Shown: positions 1-6,853, numbered from the stretch's first letter. The stretch: 11,478 bases of DNA from an uncultured Beijerinckiaceae bacterium (GCA_937863205.1 CALMGA010000478.1:5211-16688); one strand, 5' to 3'. Notes: a model not told the origin generated them from the letters alone. A program made the numbers and translations.

Positions 1-281
1 CGGCGCTGAGGCGCGACCTCCGCGCGATGGGATCGGCCAACGCGCTCGTGAGCCGCAGCCGGCGGCCGGCGCCGCGCGCCCTGTTCGCCGAGGCCGGCCG
101 CCTTTACGCCACCCGCCACGCCGATGCGGACGGGCGCATCCGCGTCACCTTCGAGGTCATCTCCGTATCGGGATGGGCACCGCACGAGAGCCAGGGCCAG
201 CCGGCGCGCCGCGGATCTGGCAAGGTCAGCCTCGCCGACGCGCTGGGCGACCGCTCGGGCGAGCTTGGCGGCGGGTCGTGA
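1..281 (+). CDS. SAM-dependent methyltransferase, C-terminal fragment (BioC/NDUFAF5-like)
   Basis: The frame is open from base 3 to the TGA at 279-281, and the start lies outside the window, so about 92 residues of the C-terminus are seen. The visible part carries DLRAMGSANALVSRSRR, an AEAGRLYATRHADADGRIR stretch and the SGWAPHES motif, followed by a basic region and a KVSLADALG tail. From family knowledge, this is the C-terminal signature of the class I methyltransferase-domain proteins in alphaproteobacteria related to BioC and the mitochondrial complex I assembly factor NDUFAF5. The SAM-binding Rossmann motifs are upstream of the window, so the activity is inferred from the tail alone. In many Hyphomicrobiales this gene lies next to comF; here comF is 5.4 kb away. 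Its stop codon abuts the stop of the convergent SIMPL gene with no spacer. Confidence 0.8.
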   Translation, partial: ALRRDLRAMGSANALVSRSRRPAPRALFAEAGRLYATRHADADGRIRVTFEVISVSGWAPHESQGQPARRGSGKVSLADALGDRSGELGGGS

Positions 282-1027
282 TCAGGGTTTGATCGCGAAG
301 GTCACCTCAACCGCAACGGAGGTCGAAAGCGTGCCGACCTGCGACGTTGGCCCGCCAAAATTGTGAAATACCGGTCCCGCCGCCGTCGCGTCCGGCCGCT
401 CGATCTGCAGTACGGGGCCGAGCTTGATGTCGGCCGCGAGCGCCGCGCTTTCTGCCCGCCGCCGGGCATTGGCGACGGCGGCCCCGGTCAGCTTGGCCAA
501 TACGGATTCGGGGTCGTCGAGCATGTAGTCGATCCCCTCGATGCGGTTCGCGCCCGTCCTCACGAGGATCGCTGCCAGGGCCCCGGCCCTGGCGGGGTTG
601 TGGAGGCGGACCCGGATCATCTCCGTCGCGCTGAAATGGACGACGGCGTTGTCGGTGCCGCTCAGCCGATTTTCGAACATTTTTGTCAGGCTCGCCATCT
701 CTGGAGCAATGTCGCTTGCCGCGATGCCCTGCGCTTTTGCCGCCTCGATCACCGCATCAAGCGTCACCCTGCTGGTTTTCGCCGCAGCGGCCGCATCCGC
801 GCTCTCGCTCACGACCCCGAGCCGCAGGACGGCGAGGTCCGGCTCGGCCTCCGTCGTGGCCGTTCCCACCACCGTGATGTGCGGGCGGTCGCCATTTCGT
901 CGTCATCGTCGGCACTGACCGGGTCGGCAGGAAGCAGGGCCAGCAGAACCGAGAGCCCGGTCGTCGCCGCTGCCGCACGAAGCAGGCCGCGGCCGCCCTT
1001 GATCGACGAGAGATCATGCTTCGACAT
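282..1027 (-). pseudogene. SIMPL (DUF541) domain protein, apparently frameshifted after the signal peptide
   Basis: Two minus-strand frames together make one recognisable protein. From the ATG at 1027, preceded by TTGGAAAA, one frame encodes a basic N-terminus and a hydrophobic stretch (ATTGLSVLLALLPADPVSA) that looks like a signal peptide, followed by an acidic DDDDE run. The SIMPL domain (ITVVGTATTEAEPDLAVLRL near its start) lies in another frame and runs to the TGA at 284-282. In the domain frame a TGA at 905-903 blocks upstream extension. The frames join if one base is added between about 884 and 905; the AAA run (895-897) or the CCC run (883-885) are likely sites. SIMPL proteins are periplasmic or outer-membrane proteins of about 230-240 residues with poorly defined roles, and the repaired product would fit that size. 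A GTG at 872 could start the domain alone, but without a signal peptide or clear ribosome-binding site. Sequencing error remains possible. Confidence 0.75.
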
Positions 1028-1190
1028 TTTTCCAACATTAAGTGCCGTATTTGAAGCACAGCGTCGAACTTTCGCCACTGCCCGCTGTTTCAAGCATCGT
1101 AATGCCATCAAGGTTGACGTCAGGCGTTTCTTGCGCGCGAGCCTTCGGCTGGTAAGCTCCGATACTGTGGGGCGTTGCGGGGGCTGCGTC

Positions 1191-1592
1191 ATGGCGGGCG
1201 TATTTGATTTGAACAAGGGAGCTTTCGACAGCTCCGAGGCGGAACGCCTTTACCAAGCCTACGATATTGCTCTGCAAGGGCTGAAGGCGTCGCACAGCAT
1301 CGACCAGAGCGTCGGTCTTCGCCTCGCCAAGTCGATCGTCAAGGTCGTCCGCACCGAGCCGGACTGCCTGCGCAACGATGGGACGATCGACCCCGCGCGC
1401 CTCGCGCAGCGGGCGATCCTGAGGATGCTGCAGGTGAAGGGTTCGATTGCCGCCGCGGGCGCCTCGCCGATCGATGAGGTGAAGGGGGCGGAGCGGCCCA
1501 TCCGCAAGACCCGCAAGGAGGGTGAAGCCGGCAATTCCACTTCGCAGATCATGATGCACCTGTTCGACCGGACAATTTTCGCCAAGCTGTGA
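1191..1592 (+). CDS. small conserved-looking hypothetical protein (133 aa)
   Basis: I do not recognise this protein as a named family. From the ATG at 1191 it reads as a soluble, probably helical protein. Residues about 15-75 alternate charged and aliphatic positions (AERLYQAYDIALQGLKASHS, then LRLAKSIVKVV), followed by a DGTIDPARLAQRAILRML segment. A lysine/arginine-rich linker near residues 100-115 leads to a short hydrophobic end, MMHLFDRTIFAKL. There is no signal peptide or membrane segment. The frame stays open upstream to 363, but that part only mirrors the SIMPL gene on the other strand, so the ATG at 1191 is preferred. A G-rich stretch at 1177-1183 is the only upstream Shine-Dalgarno candidate and is weakly placed. 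It is divergent from the SIMPL gene, with 163 bp between starts. The codon pattern and protein-like composition support a real gene; function is unknown. Confidence 0.7.
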   Translation: MAGVFDLNKGAFDSSEAERLYQAYDIALQGLKASHSIDQSVGLRLAKSIVKVVRTEPDCLRNDGTIDPARLAQRAILRMLQVKGSIAAAGASPIDEVKGAERPIRKTRKEGEAGNSTSQIMMHLFDRTIFAKL

Positions 1593-1606
1593 TGGGCGAC
1601 CCTGAA

Positions 1607-1621
1607 GTCCGTGACGCGGAC
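1607..1621. terminator. weak stem-loop between convergent genes
   Basis: GTCCG and CGGAC form a 5-bp stem around the loop TGACG in the 37-bp gap between the stop of the small hypothetical gene and the stop of the HNH gene. No T-run follows on either strand. It could help end transcription in both directions, but the assignment rests only on position and symmetry. Confidence 0.25.
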
Positions 1622-1629
1622 GGGCGGGG

Positions 1630-2223
1630 TCAGCCGGGAAAGCAGGGGTGTCGCCCGCCTTGCTTCAGCTCTCGCATCGCGGCTGCATGCGCCGATGGTG
1701 TGCGCTTTCGCCGCGTCGAGTTGCAGAAGGCACAGGCCATGGCGAGGTTGGACGGCGCATCTGCGCCGCCGTCCGCACGGCGGCGCAGATGCTCGACGCT
1801 CGCCATGCGGTACGCGAAGGCGATTTGACAGCCGAGCGACCGGCTTGCCGGTAGGTCCCAGGCCTCGCGCAGCCTGGGTTCGCGCCGGCGCTCCCATGGC
1901 AGCCAGGTTTCGCAGCCGCAGTACATGCACAGGTCGCGCTGCCGCGCCGACAACCAGGCGAGCGGACCGGGTACGTCGCCCTTCCCATGCGTCACCGCCC
2001 GCTCTCCCGGCTGCTGTGACGGGATCGGCCGGTCCGACGTCTCAGCCACCGGCAGGGTTGCCCCGGCCTCGTACATTCGGCCTCGTGCCAGCCTGCAATT
2101 GCGGCAGCGGGCGACATCCTCGGGCGGGTTCGATGCTTCCGGTCTTGGTGCCGCATCGAAATCGTTGGAAAAGCATTGCACCTGTTCCGATCCGGTGTGC
2201 CAGCCATGATAGGTCGTGCCCAT
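1630..2223 (-). CDS. HNH endonuclease
   Basis: The C-terminal half carries a clear HNH (McrA-like, zinc-binding) motif. With the start at 2223 (197 aa), a first pair C99/C102 (CMYC) is followed by E144-H145 in the VEHLRRRADGG core, N159 in PSNLAMAC, and the second pair C164/C167 (CAFCN). The His-Asn residues form the metal-dependent nuclease centre and the four cysteines a structural zinc site. A further CRNC pair sits near residues 40-43. The N-terminal half has no recognised domain. The start is uncertain. An ATG at 2244 is also in frame, the ATG at 2223 overlaps the start codon of the divergent trhA-like gene, and the ATG at 2076 (GAGG four bases upstream) would give a shorter protein and leave a 145-bp promoter region. 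No methyltransferase, specificity subunit, phage or intron sequence adjoins, so this is a stand-alone HNH protein. The target is unknown. Confidence 0.85.
   Translation of the reverse strand: MGTTYHGWHTGSEQVQCFSNDFDAAPRPEASNPPEDVARCRNCRLARGRMYEAGATLPVAETSDRPIPSQQPGERAVTHGKGDVPGPLAWLSARQRDLCMYCGCETWLPWERRREPRLREAWDLPASRSLGCQIAFAYRMASVEHLRRRADGGADAPSNLAMACAFCNSTRRKRTPSAHAAAMRELKQGGRHPCFPG
1757..1792. repeat. perfect 16-bp inverted repeat with 4-nt loop inside the HNH core
   Basis: GCATCTGCGCCGCCGT at 1757-1772 is the exact reverse complement of the 16 bases at 1777-1792, separated by CCGC at 1773-1776. On the coding strand it spans the codons for the catalytic His of the EH dipeptide through the RRRADGGAD segment. 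The transcript could form a very stable hairpin there. Confidence 0.9.
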
Positions 2224-2887
2224 GAGTCCGCTCGCAAGCCTCACGCTGGCCTATCCCACGCCTGCCGCCAAGCGGGCCGACCTTGTGGTTCACATCGTCG
2301 GTTTGATTCTCGCGACCGTCGGCGGTGCCGTCATGCTGCCGGTGGCCTTTGACCGCGGCGTGGCGCAGGTGATCGCCACCGGCATCTATGCCGGCGGGTT
2401 CGTGCTGATGTTGTCGTTCTCGCTGGCCTACAACTTCTCGCAAGGGCACCGCCGCCGCATCCTCCGGCGCCTCGATCATTCCGGCATCTTCCTGATGATC
2501 GCCGGCTCCTACACGCCCTTCACCACCCTGGTGCTGCAGGGGGCCTGGGCCTGGGGAATGACCTGTGCCGTGTGGGCCATCGCCGCGCTTGGCATCCTGG
2601 GGCGGCTGTTCACGCCCTTTCTGCGCGAAGGCATCTGGATCGCCATCTATCTCGCGATGGGCTGGATCGTGGTGATCGCCGCCGGCCCGATCCTCAAAGC
2701 ACTGTCGTCGGCGGCGGTCGTTCTGCTGGTGGTCGGCGGCGGCCTTTATTGCCTGGGCGTGGTGTTTCACGTCAAGGAACACCTGCAGTTCTCCCGATCG
2801 ATCTGGCACGGCCACGTCGTGGCCGGGGCGACCGTGCACTGGGCGGCGATCCTCGTGGGCACACTGCTGACGGCGATGCCGTCCTGA
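2222..2887 (+). CDS. trhA: hemolysin III family / TrhA-type seven-TM membrane protein (PAQR superfamily)
   Basis: The 221-residue product has seven strongly hydrophobic segments, as expected for the hemolysin III/YqfA/TrhA group. Conserved landmarks are present: HIVGL in the first helix, SLAYN after helix 2, LDHSGIFLMIAGSYTPF in helix 3, and the C-terminal HVKEHLQFSRSIWHGHVVAG with a final GATVHW. The dispersed Asp and His residues are the predicted zinc site of the PAQR fold. Family members act in the inner membrane; E. coli TrhA (YqfA) is linked to membrane energetics, and the haemolysin name comes from a Bacillus protein and need not apply here. An ATG at 2222 and a GTG at 2216 are both possible starts, with only a weak AGG upstream. 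The gene is divergent from the HNH gene, with overlapping start codons as called, and convergent with the TonB-dependent receptor. Confidence 0.9.
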   Translation: MSPLASLTLAYPTPAAKRADLVVHIVGLILATVGGAVMLPVAFDRGVAQVIATGIYAGGFVLMLSFSLAYNFSQGHRRRILRRLDHSGIFLMIAGSYTPFTTLVLQGAWAWGMTCAVWAIAALGILGRLFTPFLREGIWIAIYLAMGWIVVIAAGPILKALSSAAVVLLVVGGGLYCLGVVFHVKEHLQFSRSIWHGHVVAGATVHWAAILVGTLLTAMPS

Positions 2888-2892
2888 GGCGA

Positions 2893-2930
2893 GCGGGCAT
2901 TGGTCCGCCGTCCCGTCATCCCGTGCCCGC
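2893..2930. terminator. possible bidirectional stem-loop between trhA and the TonB receptor
   Basis: GCGGGCA (2893-2899) and TGCCCGC (2924-2930) are perfect 7-bp inverted arms around a 24-nt loop, filling most of the 49-bp gap between the convergent stop codons. No T-run follows on either strand, so intrinsic termination is only suggested by position. Confidence 0.3.
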
Positions 2931-2936
2931 CTGCGC

Positions 2937-5396
2937 TCAGAACGTGTACTTCACGCCGCCGTAGAACGAGATCGGCTGGGCCACGGTGACGGCGTTGGCG
3001 ATGCCGGCGCCGCCGTTGGCGGGATTGTTGGCGGCCAGCGTGGCGTTGACCCGGCCGGCGTCCGTTGCCGTGTTGAAATAGGTGCCGGTCGTGGCGAAGC
3101 GGTTGTCGGTCAGGTTGTTGATGAAGCCGAACACCTGCAGGTGGTCGGTCACCTGGTACGAGGCGTGGGCGTCGATGCGGTAATACATCGGCAGCTTGGC
3201 GTTCAGGTTGGAATCGTCGCCGATGAAGTACTGGCTGCCCACGATGATGATGTCGGAGCCGACAATGAAGCGCGGCGTCACCTTGTACTCGAAGCCGAGT
3301 TTGCCGATGTTGCGGGGAACGCCGGGGATATGATCCCCGGGGACGACGTTCTCCAGGCCGCCGTTGCCGACCACGACCGGGTTGGGATTGAAAGGCGAGG
3401 CCAGTTGAGCGGCGAACTGGTAGGTCGCGTCCACGAAGGCGTAGTTGCCGTAGAAGGTCAGCGGTCCCTTGGCGTAGGTCAGTTCGGCCTCGACGCCCTG
3501 CCGTAGCGTTTCGCCGACGTTGACGAAGTAGCCCTGTCCGGAGATCGCGCTCTGCTGGCTGATGATGTCGTTGGAGGCAGCCGAGCGGAAATAATCCGCC
3601 TTGTAGGTGATGACGCCGCCGAGCTTGGGTGGATTGGCGATTGTGCCGCGCCCGCCCGCCTCGACGTTGCGCGCCACGACCTGCTGCAGTGGAGGGTCGG
3701 AGATCAGCGCCGTTTCCAGCAGGCAGGGCTTGGCGGGGTCGGCGCAGTTGGTTTCCAGCGGCGTCGGCGCGCGGTTGGTTTCGGAATAATTGACGAACAC
3801 GGTCAGCGGCTTGGCAAACTCGAAGGTGGCGCCGACCGTGGGGTTGATCCGCTCGAAGCTGTTCTTGGCGTTGTCGCCGGGATCGGTGCCGAGCAGGTCG
3901 CGGGTGCCGACGTTCTCGATGTTGTAGCGGGCCCCGGCGGTCAGCGCCAACTGCCTGGTGACGTTGAAGGTGTCGAGCACGAAGACGCCGTAGTCTTCGC
4001 GGGTCGAGCGGATGAAGATCGAGTTGAAGCCGATGTTGCCGGCCGTTTGCAGGATCTGCCCGGCGCCGGGAAAGCCGGCCTGAACGTTCTGGAACTGCGC
4101 GTTCAGCTCGCCCAGCGAGGTGGCGGAGTTGAACAGCGAGGTGCTGGCATCGATGCTGCCGCCGACCTGGAAGATGTTGTCGTGGCCGAAGATCGGGGTC
4201 TTGTTGGTGAACTGCTGCTGCAGGCCGGCGGCGGTGGTCTGCGTTTCGGTATGCGCGGTGGTGCCGTAGGGGAAGGTATTGCCGAGAAAGGGGATCGGCT
4301 GGCCGTCGACCAGGAACTGCCGGGCACGCCGCCCCACGCCGGTCGGCGCGTCATCGGCCGACAGGCACAGGGTGCGCACCAGGTCCTCGTTGTTGGCGTT
4401 GGCGTTGCGCCGCCGCAGGCAGTTGACCACGTCGGCGTCGTTGCCGTCGGTATGGTCCTGCCGGAACTGGCGGATGTAGACGTCGGAGTTCGACACCCAG
4501 CCCTTGGGCAGGTCGACGCGCAGGGTGATCTCGCCGGTGCCGGCCTGGTTCTGGGTCGCTTGCGGGGTGGTGAAGACCGAGTTGTACTGCTGGTTGACGA
4601 GGACCTGCGGGGTGACGCCCTGCACGCCGAGCAGCGAGCGGCCGTAGGAGCCGATGAAGTGTATCTCGGAGTCTTGCGTGCGGTGGCCGATGTCGCCGAT
4701 GGCGCGCTCCGCGTTCTGGGCGCCGAAGGGCCGGTAGCCGCCGTCGCGGTACAGGTCGGCGGCGCCGTAGAAGGCCCACTCTCCGTTCGTCTTGTCGCCT
4801 GAGATCTTGCCGTACTCGACGTTGCCGTTCACCCGGCCGAAGGAGCCGCCGTAGAGGGTGGCGTCGCCGCCCTGGAAGGTGAAGCCGTTCTTGGTGATGA
4901 AGCTGATGGCGCCGCCCAGCGCGTTGAGGCCGAAGATCGGGTTGGCCGTGTAGATGGTGGAGGAGGCCAGCGAGATCGGCGGGATCAGGTCGAGGTTGAC
5001 GTTGTCGCCGAAGCGTTCGTTGATGCGCACGCCGTTCTGGTACACGGCAAGGCCGGCCGGCGTGCCGGTGATCCGCGACACGTCGTAGCCGCGGAAGAAC
5101 AGGTCCGGCGACAGGTCCGAGCCGTCGAGGTTCTGGGCGATGGCACCCGCCACGTGGGAGGTGATGGCATCGGTGACCGATGGCGAAAACCTGCGCTCGA
5201 ACTGCTCGCTGGTGACCACGGTGACGTTGTCGGGCACCTTGGCGGCGTCAACCGTCGGCGCATTGGGCACCGGCGTGGTCGAGATGACGACGTCGGGCAG
5301 CGTCACCGCCGCCCCCTGCTGCGCGCCGGCCGCGCCGGCGAACGTCACGCAGCCAAAGGCAGCGCCGGCCATCGATCTTCGCCAACCCAAACGCAT
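2937..5396 (-). CDS. TonB-dependent outer-membrane receptor
   Basis: This 819-residue protein begins with a signal peptide (MRLGWRRSMAGAAFGC, cleavage probably after GAAGA) and a TonB-box-like LPDVVIST near residue 35. A plug domain of about residues 45-165 carries VPDNVTVVTSEQF, the FFRGYDVSRITGTPAGLAVY segment and NPIFGLNALGGAISF. The rest is a long beta-barrel of alternating aromatic strands ending in YGGVKYTF; a C-terminal Phe is the usual barrel assembly signal. The start at 5396 is well supported by GGAGAG a few bases upstream; the frame is open further upstream but that part is not protein-like. Two cysteine pairs (about C326/C344 and C551/C558) sit in putative surface loops and could form disulfides. 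The plug resembles the [21 protein letters not shown] group of receptors. No TonB/ExbBD, ABC transporter or Fur/sigma-factor gene is adjacent, so the ligand (siderophore, cobalamin, heme, other metal complex or sugar) cannot be inferred. Confidence 0.93.
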   Translation of the reverse strand: MRLGWRRSMAGAAFGCVTFAGAAGAQQGAAVTLPDVVISTTPVPNAPTVDAAKVPDNVTVVTSEQFERRFSPSVTDAITSHVAGAIAQNLDGSDLSPDLFFRGYDVSRITGTPAGLAVYQNGVRINERFGDNVNLDLIPPISLASSTIYTANPIFGLNALGGAISFITKNGFTFQGGDATLYGGSFGRVNGNVEYGKISGDKTNGEWAFYGAADLYRDGGYRPFGAQNAERAIGDIGHRTQDSEIHFIGSYGRSLLGVQGVTPQVLVNQQYNSVFTTPQATQNQAGTGEITLRVDLPKGWVSNSDVYIRQFRQDHTDGNDADVVNCLRRRNANANNEDLVRTLCLSADDAPTGVGRRARQFLVDGQPIPFLGNTFPYGTTAHTETQTTAAGLQQQFTNKTPIFGHDNIFQVGGSIDASTSLFNSATSLGELNAQFQNVQAGFPGAGQILQTAGNIGFNSIFIRSTREDYGVFVLDTFNVTRQLALTAGARYNIENVGTRDLLGTDPGDNAKNSFERINPTVGATFEFAKPLTVFVNYSETNRAPTPLETNCADPAKPCLLETALISDPPLQQVVARNVEAGGRGTIANPPKLGGVITYKADYFRSAASNDIISQQSAISGQGYFVNVGETLRQGVEAELTYAKGPLTFYGNYAFVDATYQFAAQLASPFNPNPVVVGNGGLENVVPGDHIPGVPRNIGKLGFEYKVTPRFIVGSDIIIVGSQYFIGDDSNLNAKLPMYYRIDAHASYQVTDHLQVFGFINNLTDNRFATTGTYFNTATDAGRVNATLAANNPANGGAGIANAVTVAQPISFYGGVKYTF

Positions 5397-5707
5397 TCCA
5401 CTCTCCGCACGCTGTCCCGGTGCGCGACGTCGACCTCGTCGTTCTCCAAGCTCGGGACTTGCCGCCGTTCTGTCGCGGAAAAGGCCCGCATTCCAACAGC
5501 AAAGTCGCTCCGCACCTGTCTTTGCGCGGGATGTTGCAATTATGATGCGGCCAATGTTGTATCCGGGAAAGCGTGTACTCCAGAACGGGAGAATATCCCT
5601 ATTGCTAGATTGAGGGAAATGGGATCGAGCTGCGAATCCGGGGCATCGCGAAGCGCGCAACGGCCCCGCCCGCACCGCATTGCCTCGCGCGGTGATCAGG
5701 TGGTTTC
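5397..5707. other. non-coding divergent region between TonB receptor and comF
   Basis: These 311 bp must hold the promoters of both divergent genes. A relatively AT-rich island runs from about 5533 to 5620, unlike the surrounding GC-rich DNA, and is the best place for them. I found no convincing -35/-10 pair, Fur box or cobalamin riboswitch by eye. On the minus strand TTTCCC and TATTCT lie 18 bp apart near 5590-5619, which is a weak match. A CGGGGC/GCCCCG pair at 5639-5644 and 5663-5668 could form a small stem. The comF side ends with AGGTGG just before its ATG. Confidence 0.5.
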
Positions 5708-6472
5708 ATGCGCCTGATCGATGGCGCGGCGCGCCGGCTTCGCACCGCCTCGGGCTTGCTCGCCGATCTCGTCTTTCCGCCCTGCTGCCTCGCCTGCCGC
5801 CGGGCAACGGCCGTGTCCGACGCGCTGTGCCCATCCTGCTGGCAAGCCATGCGTTTCATCGAGCAGCCCTTTTGCGACCGCCTGGGAACGCCGTTCCCGG
5901 CCGATCTCGGCGTCGATGGGCTGCTGTCGCCCGATGCCATCGCCAACCCGCCGGTGTTCGCACGGGCACGCGCCGTCGCCCGCTTCGAGGATGGGCCGGC
6001 CCGCCAGCTCGTGCATCGGCTGAAGTACGGCGACAGGCTCGAACTCGCCAACGCGATGGGGGCCTGGATGGCGCGGACCGGCAACGGCCTGCTGACGCAA
6101 GCGGACGTGCTCGTTGCCGTGCCGCTGCACCGCCGGCGCCTCGCCGCCCGGCGCTTCAACCAGTCGGCGCTGCTGGCGCGCGTCGTGTCGGCGAGAACCG
6201 GGGTGCCGCTCGCGCTCGATGCCTTGCGTCGCGCCAAGGCGACGCCGCCGCAGGTCGGGCTGACGCGTACGCAGCGCGCGCTCAACGTCCAGGGTGCCTT
6301 CGCCGTGCCCGACGAGGCCCGCATCGCCGTCGAGGGCAGGGCGGTGGTGCTCGTCGACGACGTGCTCACCTCGGGAGCCACCGCCAACGCCGCCTCGCGC
6401 GCCCTGCTGCGCGGTGGCGCCGCCCGCGTCGACGTGCTCGTCTTCGCCCGCGTGGTCGTGGGGCAATCCTGA
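5708..6472 (+). CDS. comF: ComF family protein (phosphoribosyltransferase-like)
   Basis: The 254-residue product has both halves of a ComF protein. An N-terminal zinc-finger-like part has C27xxC30 (within FPPCCLAC) and C41xxC44 (CPSCW). A phosphoribosyltransferase-fold domain follows, with LVHRLKYGDR near residues 100-110, VAVPLHRRRLAARRFNQS near 137-154, and the PRPP-binding VVLVDDVLTSGAT at about 213-225, including the paired aspartates. ComF in competent bacteria is a cytoplasmic partner of the DNA-uptake machinery; in alphaproteobacteria the gene is near-universal and the role is unproven (GntX in gammaproteobacteria is related). The ATG at 5708 has AGGTGG four bases upstream. grxC follows after 102 bp, and a DUF1178 gene after that. 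The methyltransferase that commonly adjoins comF in related genomes is at the left edge of this window. Confidence 0.95.
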   Translation: MRLIDGAARRLRTASGLLADLVFPPCCLACRRATAVSDALCPSCWQAMRFIEQPFCDRLGTPFPADLGVDGLLSPDAIANPPVFARARAVARFEDGPARQLVHRLKYGDRLELANAMGAWMARTGNGLLTQADVLVAVPLHRRRLAARRFNQSALLARVVSARTGVPLALDALRRAKATPPQVGLTRTQRALNVQGAFAVPDEARIAVEGRAVVLVDDVLTSGATANAASRALLRGGAARVDVLVFARVVVGQS

Positions 6473-6529
6473 AACGGCTGCGGCCTGATGCGGGTCGTTG
6501 CCGGCCGGGTTGAACGGCGCGACAGGTGA

Positions 6530-6547
6530 CAAGCGGCATACCGCTTG
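6530..6547 (+). promoter_or_regulatory. 7-bp stem-loop in the comF-grxC spacer
   Basis: CAAGCGG and CCGCTTG form a perfect 7-bp stem with loop CATA, ending 27 bp before the grxC ATG. No T-run follows, so it is not a standard terminator. It may be an mRNA processing or stability element, or chance. Confidence 0.35.
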
Positions 6548-6574
6548 CCATATGTCGCTGCGAAGGAGAGATCG

Positions 6575-6847
6575 ATGGGCTCGCAGGATGTGGTGGTCTA
6601 CACGACCATGTTTTGTCCGTACTGCCAAAGCGCCAAGGCCCTGCTGGCCAGGAAGGGCGTCGACTTTCGCGAGATCAAGGTGGACGGCGACCGCGACGCC
6701 CGGCGCGTGTTGAGCGAGAAGACCGGCGGCCGCACCAGCGTTCCGCAGATCTTCGTGGGAACCCGGCACCTTGGCGGCTGCGACGACCTCCATGCCCTCG
6801 AGGCGGCCGGCCAACTCGACGCTCTGCTGACAGCGTCCGCCGAATGA
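6575..6847 (+). CDS. grxC: glutaredoxin 3 (GrxC)
   Basis: This is a complete 90-residue dithiol glutaredoxin, the normal length for the family. It begins with the first beta strand DVVVYTTMF, then the redox motif C14-P-Y-C17. SVPQIF carries the cis-proline loop that binds glutathione, and HLGGCDDLHALE gives the GG-[C/S]-D glutathione-binding signature. It reduces protein and mixed glutathione disulfides in the cytoplasm using glutathione, and can supply electrons to ribonucleotide reductase. The ATG at 6575 has a strong AAGGAGAG four bases upstream, which rules out the in-frame ATG at 6545. It is the middle gene of comF-grxC-DUF1178 on the same strand; the next gene starts 24 bp after its stop. 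Confidence 0.97.
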   Translation: MGSQDVVVYTTMFCPYCQSAKALLARKGVDFREIKVDGDRDARRVLSEKTGGRTSVPQIFVGTRHLGGCDDLHALEAAGQLDALLTASAE

Positions 6848-6853
6848 CCCCGC

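Noticed and set aside
884..905. Programmed -1 ribosomal frameshift in the SIMPL gene
   Set aside because: There is no X-XXY-YYZ slippery heptamer at the junction; a lost base or sequencing error in a short homopolymer is simpler.
1111..1166. TTGACG and GATACT as a promoter for the small hypothetical gene
   Set aside because: The two hexamers are about 41 bp apart, too far for a sigma-70 promoter, and neither has a good partner.
363..1190. Upstream part of the long plus-strand frame leading into the small hypothetical gene
   Set aside because: It lies opposite the SIMPL gene, is Arg/Pro-rich and motif-free; only the part from 1191 looks like a protein.
1630..2223. HNH gene as part of a defence island, homing intron or phage
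   Set aside because: No restriction, methylase, intron, inteins or phage genes adjoin it; neighbours are housekeeping or membrane genes.
2042..2839. 265-codon minus-strand frame opposite the trhA-like gene
   Set aside because: It is His/Gln/Gly-rich shadow sequence with no recognisable motif, while the plus strand encodes a clear seven-helix protein.
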